DNA of 64,000 bases from an uncultured Oscillospiraceae bacterium (lineage in GTDB: Bacteria > Bacillota > Clostridia > Oscillospirales > Ruminococcaceae): positions 8,670 to 72,669 of the forward strand of contig CAKSEC010000012.1 of the NCBI GenBank assembly GCA_934446355.1. Direction: 5' to 3'. The position numbers and the translations under genes were made by a program. Numbering within the stretch: the stretch's first letter is position 1; every line of letters begins with the position of its first letter. A model generated the notes under the pieces. The model did no database searches. It saw only the letters and a list, made by a program, of their open reading frames with translations, and was not told the origin of the DNA. Of this stretch, positions 61,258 to 64,000 are shown in pieces.

Positions 61258-61790
61258 TTATTTCTTTTCGTCCAGCAGTATAACGCCGTCTGGCGGGTTG
61301 CGGTCAATCGCACCGACTATCCTGTGCGGTACATACGGTTCTTCAAGATATGCGATATCCTGTTCGGACAGGCGCACAGCCAGTGCTGCTGCAGCGTCGT
61401 CAAGATACGATGATTTAGTCGCACCCACTATCGGCGAAGCCACCCCCTTTGCCCAGTGCCATGCAAGGGCTATTTCCTGCATTTTCACTCCGTAACGCTG
61501 TGCTAATTCATGCACACGTTGACGCAATAACCACCTTATCACGGCTGACGGCGTTTCTGAGCGACCTGCCGAGATATTCCTCGCTTGTGCCCGCAGAATA
61601 TCCGTTTGCGGTATCGAAAAAGGTCACCTCTAAAGTTTATTCCGAGGTCGAGTGCGTGCTTTACCACTGCGTTCGTCGAACTTTCGTCAAGCGTCCAGTC
61701 GTGCATTGTGCCTGCCTTGCCAAAACTCATGCAGCCAACGCATATTTTCGATATTTCTATGTCGGTGTTTCCAAGCTTCGTATATTCCAT
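61258..61790 (-). pseudogene. Aldo/keto reductase, internally deleted and frameshifted
   Basis: The N-terminal part starts at ATG 61790 (MEYTKLGNTDIEISKICVG) and runs to ALDLGINF. It must then shift frame to read FDTANGYSAGTSEEYLGRSL, which holds the family's DTA-xx-Y motif. That frame soon stops, and the sequence jumps to a C-terminal block (VKMQEIALAWHWAKGV, SPIVGATKSSYLDDA) in another frame. Intact members have about 330 residues; here the middle 150 or so are missing. It was once an NADPH-dependent oxidoreductase and lies 37 bp after the LysR gene. Confidence 0.85.
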
Positions 61791-61827
61791 AACGTCTGAT
61801 CCTTTCCAAGCGAATGCTGTTCAAATA

Positions 61828-62718
61828 TTATGACTGGCCTAAAATCATCTTCTCCATCTCACGACAGGCAACGCTCATCGTATGCCCCTTTTTTCTGAGA
61901 TAGCACACCTGACGTGTGGGTACGCTCTCGCGTATTGTCAGCCGTATTATCCCCTGCTCCGCCGGATATTCCTCCAAAAATTTCTCCGGCACGAAGCCTA
62001 TTCCAAGGTTATTTTTCACCATCGGCAATATCAGGTCGGCGGTAGCGGCTTCGATATCCGGCGTATAATCGCAATTATTCTTTCTGAACCACTCTGAATA
62101 AGCCTCGTAGGTTTTGGTCTGCTTTCCAAGGGAAATGAGGGGATAAGCAGACAATTCGGACAGGTTCAGCTTCTTGCCCGCAAGTTCTGAAAATGCCGTC
62201 CCGCACACAGGTATTTCCCTTACCTCGCATATTTCCTTTGAGGTCATGGAGTTCAGTTCACCGGTCGGAGTAGTCACGACCGCTATGTCCACAAGCCCGT
62301 TTTTCAGTGCGGAAACCGCCTGCGGAGTGGAGTGATTATACAAACGAATGCGTATTCCGGGGTACTTCTGCCGGAAATCTTTCAGAACCGGCAAAAGGAA
62401 GCACCGCAGTGCAATTTCGCTGACGCCTATTGTGACAACTCCCTTGGCAAGCGTGCGCTCTAGGCATATTTCCTCCTCGCCCGACTGTATATGCTCCACT
62501 GCCGCCGCAATATGGGCGTACAGCATTTCGCCCTCCGGAGTAAGTTCCACGCCTTTTCTGGAGCGCACGAACAGCGTGCAGTTAAGTTCGCTTTCAAGGT
62601 TCTTTATCGTGCGGGAAACGTTGGGCTGATTGTTCATCAGGGCTTCTGCCGCCTGTGAAATGCTGCCGTATTTTGCAACATAATAAAATGCACGGTAATA
62701 GTCATAGCTGATGTACAT
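61828..62718 (-). CDS. LysR-family transcriptional regulator
   Basis: The protein is 296 aa. The N-terminal winged helix-turn-helix reads YVAKYGSISQAAEAL and QPNVSRTIKNLESELNC. The effector domain starts near residue 90 (VVTIGVSEIALRCFLLPVL). GGAGA precedes ATG 62718, and a perfect promoter lies just upstream. It is on the same strand as the dead aldo/keto reductase below it and the dehydrogenase above it. Either could be, or have been, its target. The effector is unknown. Confidence 0.94.
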   Translation of the reverse strand: MYISYDYYRAFYYVAKYGSISQAAEALMNNQPNVSRTIKNLESELNCTLFVRSRKGVELTPEGEMLYAHIAAAVEHIQSGEEEICLERTLAKGVVTIGVSEIALRCFLLPVLKDFRQKYPGIRIRLYNHSTPQAVSALKNGLVDIAVVTTPTGELNSMTSKEICEVREIPVCGTAFSELAGKKLNLSELSAYPLISLGKQTKTYEAYSEWFRKNNCDYTPDIEAATADLILPMVKNNLGIGFVPEKFLEEYPAEQGIIRLTIRESVPTRQVCYLRKKGHTMSVACREMEKMILGQS

Positions 62719-62746
62719 ACTGATTCTCCAAAATACTTTTTTCTAT

Positions 62747-62775
62747 ATTATAATACGGCAAGTGCGCTCTGTCAA
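62747..62775 (-). promoter_or_regulatory. Consensus promoter of the LysR gene
   Basis: TTGACA (62775-62770) and TATAAT (62752-62747) on the minus strand have a 17-bp spacer. The -35 box is only 3 bp from the T-run of the upstream terminator. Confidence 0.88.
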
Positions 62776-62778
62776 GTC

Positions 62779-62887
62779 AAAAAAAGACTGGCGATAAACC
62801 CTCATCTTCGTCGTCACTCGCCCTACGGCAGGCACAAAGCCTAGCCGTAGGGCGGGTTCCTAGAATCTGAGGGCTTCTCGCCAGTCT
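62779..62887 (-). terminator. Unusually long nested hairpin terminator after the iron-dependent dehydrogenase
   Basis: Three stems are nested. The outer is AGACTGGCGA (62785-62794) with TCGCCAGTCT (62878-62887). The middle is CCCTCA (62799-62804) with TGAGGG (62868-62873). The inner is CGCCCTACGGC (62819-62829) with GCCGTAGGGCG (62844-62854), and its loop can pair further (AGGC / GCCT). On the minus strand the outer stem is followed by seven Ts. It begins 15 bp after the dehydrogenase stop. It acts as a terminator in position, but it is far larger than needed and may be a structured RNA or a palindromic repeat element. Confidence 0.75.
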
Positions 62888-62902
62888 AGGTATATCACTA
62901 CA

Positions 62903-64000
62903 TCAATAAAGTTTCTTGTAGATATCCATTATATCCTCGCGGCTGAGCGGGACGAAATTGTTCGCAGTCAGCCTGCCCTGAGTTGCTATGACATTATCGG
63001 TGAATACCGGAATATCCGCTTCGGTAACGCCATATTCATGCAGCGGCTTTTTCGGGAGAATGTGATTCAGCAGGTTCTCAAGTTCTGTGTAGACGTTCTT
63101 CACATCGCAGTGCAGAAGCCCTGCAAGATAAGCGTTGAGGTGAGTTATCTCGCCGTCCTGCTTTTTCTCCATGTACTTATACAGAACACCAGTGAACAGT
63201 GCATAGTTGCTCTCGCCGTGCGGTACGTGATAAGTACCGCCGAGCGGGTAGCTTAGCGCATGAACAGCCGCACAGCCCGCAGTTCCGAATGCAAATCCCG
63301 CCATATTTGAAGCGGTCAAAAAGTCGCCCATATACTGCGGAAGCTTGTCCATGCCCTCGCTCACCAGCTTCTGATAGCCGGTGATTATCATTTCGATAGC
63401 TTTGTAGCCCATCAGCTTCGTGTATTCGGTCGCTTTCGGGGACAGCGAGGACTCTACTGCGTGGACCAGTGCGTCGATCGAACTTGCGCCGAACACCTTT
63501 AACGGCAGCTTTGCAAGCAGTTCCGGAACAAGCACGGCGTAGTCCGCAAACATATTTTCAGACGTCAGACCCATCTTAACGCCAAGACGTGTGCGGTTGA
63601 TTATCGAAATATTCGTGACCTCGCTGCCGGTGCCGCAGGTGGTCGGAATTATAATTAACTGGTGCAGCTTTGTAATGCTGTCCTTGTGGTCGTAGAGGGA
63701 ATCCACCGAACCGCCGTCGGATACGGAAAGCACCTTCGCAATGTCGATAACAGTGCCGCCGCCGATGGCTATTACACGTTCGAAATGCTTCTTTGCAGCC
63801 TCGGCTATGATGGCGTCCACCATCGTGTCTGTGGGTTCGCCGCCGCCGAATCCCTCCTGATAAATGACCTGCGCACCGCACTTATTGTTATCGGAATACG
63901 GTTCGTATATGTACTTATTCGTAAGGATAAGGTCGCTGCCGCCTACCTTGAATTCATCGGTAAAGGCTTTCAGCGTGTCGAATTTATACAGCTTTGGGCG
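62903..64000 (-). CDS. Iron-containing alcohol dehydrogenase, 4-hydroxybutyrate dehydrogenase-like (5' end outside window)
   Basis: The frame is open from base 64000 to the stop at 62903 (365 residues visible; only a few N-terminal residues should be missing). Visible order: YKFDTLKAFTDEFKVGGSDL, the Rossmann part IAIGGGTVIDIAKV, TTCGTGSEVT, then the iron site region DALVHAVESSLSP and HALSYPLGG with VPHGESN. The opening segment with LILTNKYIYEP and EGFGGGEPTDTM is like the 4-hydroxybutyrate dehydrogenases of clostridia, which interconvert 4-hydroxybutyrate and succinate semialdehyde with NAD(H). The substrate is inferred from this likeness; another short-chain hydroxyacid or alcohol is possible. 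A very long hairpin terminator follows. Confidence 0.88.
   Translation of the reverse strand, partial: RPKLYKFDTLKAFTDEFKVGGSDLILTNKYIYEPYSDNNKCGAQVIYQEGFGGGEPTDTMVDAIIAEAAKKHFERVIAIGGGTVIDIAKVLSVSDGGSVDSLYDHKDSITKLHQLIIIPTTCGTGSEVTNISIINRTRLGVKMGLTSENMFADYAVLVPELLAKLPLKVFGASSIDALVHAVESSLSPKATEYTKLMGYKAIEMIITGYQKLVSEGMDKLPQYMGDFLTASNMAGFAFGTAGCAAVHALSYPLGGTYHVPHGESNYALFTGVLYKYMEKKQDGEITHLNAYLAGLLHCDVKNVYTELENLLNHILPKKPLHEYGVTEADIPVFTDNVIATQGRLTANNFVPLSREDIMDIYKKLY

Overview
The window is about 64 kb of bacterial chromosome. Most genes carry strong AGGAGG-type ribosome binding sites and sigma-A promoters of the form TTGACA-N17-TATAAT. Three giant secreted proteins end in type I dockerins, and there are AgrA/AgrC-like and hybrid two-component systems plus an iron-dependent 4-hydroxybutyrate-type dehydrogenase. 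Together these point to a Firmicutes gut or rumen anaerobe of the Ruminococcus/Oscillospiraceae kind. No rRNA, tRNA, CRISPR array, transposase or integrase was found.

Region 1 (1-7683, minus strand) is a tight unit: FMN reductase, SWIM zinc-finger protein, helical-repeat protein, MoxR AAA+ ATPase, DUF5682 protein, and a VWA protein cut by the left edge. Region 2 (7829-11283, minus) is a second compact operon, Sel1-repeat / J-domain-like / HIRAN / TPR, with a consensus promoter and a palindrome at its -35 box. Region 3 (11418-18656) has a DUF4143-type ATPase divergent from a 1,917-residue DUF4011 / SF1 helicase / Vsr-like nuclease / DUF3320 protein, which is a likely defence protein.

Region 4 (18.7-47.4 kb) is dominated by a family of giant GLUG-repeat, dockerin-bearing secreted proteins: three intact genes (A, B, C) on the plus strand and a fourth copy (D) on the minus strand. 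D has lost its 5' part and carries a frameshift. The family shares promoters, a 5'-UTR hairpin with compensatory changes, terminators and near-identical segments, including a 558-bp inverted repeat between A and D. Between the copies lie a second DUF4143 ATPase, a fragment of an alpha/beta-hydrolase gene, and a signalling trio (GGDEF-REC-HD-GYP, Hpt, hybrid histidine kinase).

Region 5 (47.4-50.2 kb) is a divergent AraC regulator and GH2 beta-glucuronidase pair. Region 6 (50.2-55.5 kb) is an ABC exporter operon divergent from a LytTR regulator / GHKL kinase pair, with 21-bp-spaced direct repeats placed next to the exporter promoter. Region 7 (55.5-61.1 kb) holds an ECF sigma / membrane anti-sigma-like pair, then a TelA / solute-binding / XpaC operon whose first gene (lipoprotein PBP-VWA) is broken by a stop codon and a frameshift. 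Region 8 (61.2-64 kb) holds a decayed aldo/keto reductase, a LysR regulator and an iron-dependent dehydrogenase cut by the right edge, which ends in an unusually long nested hairpin terminator.
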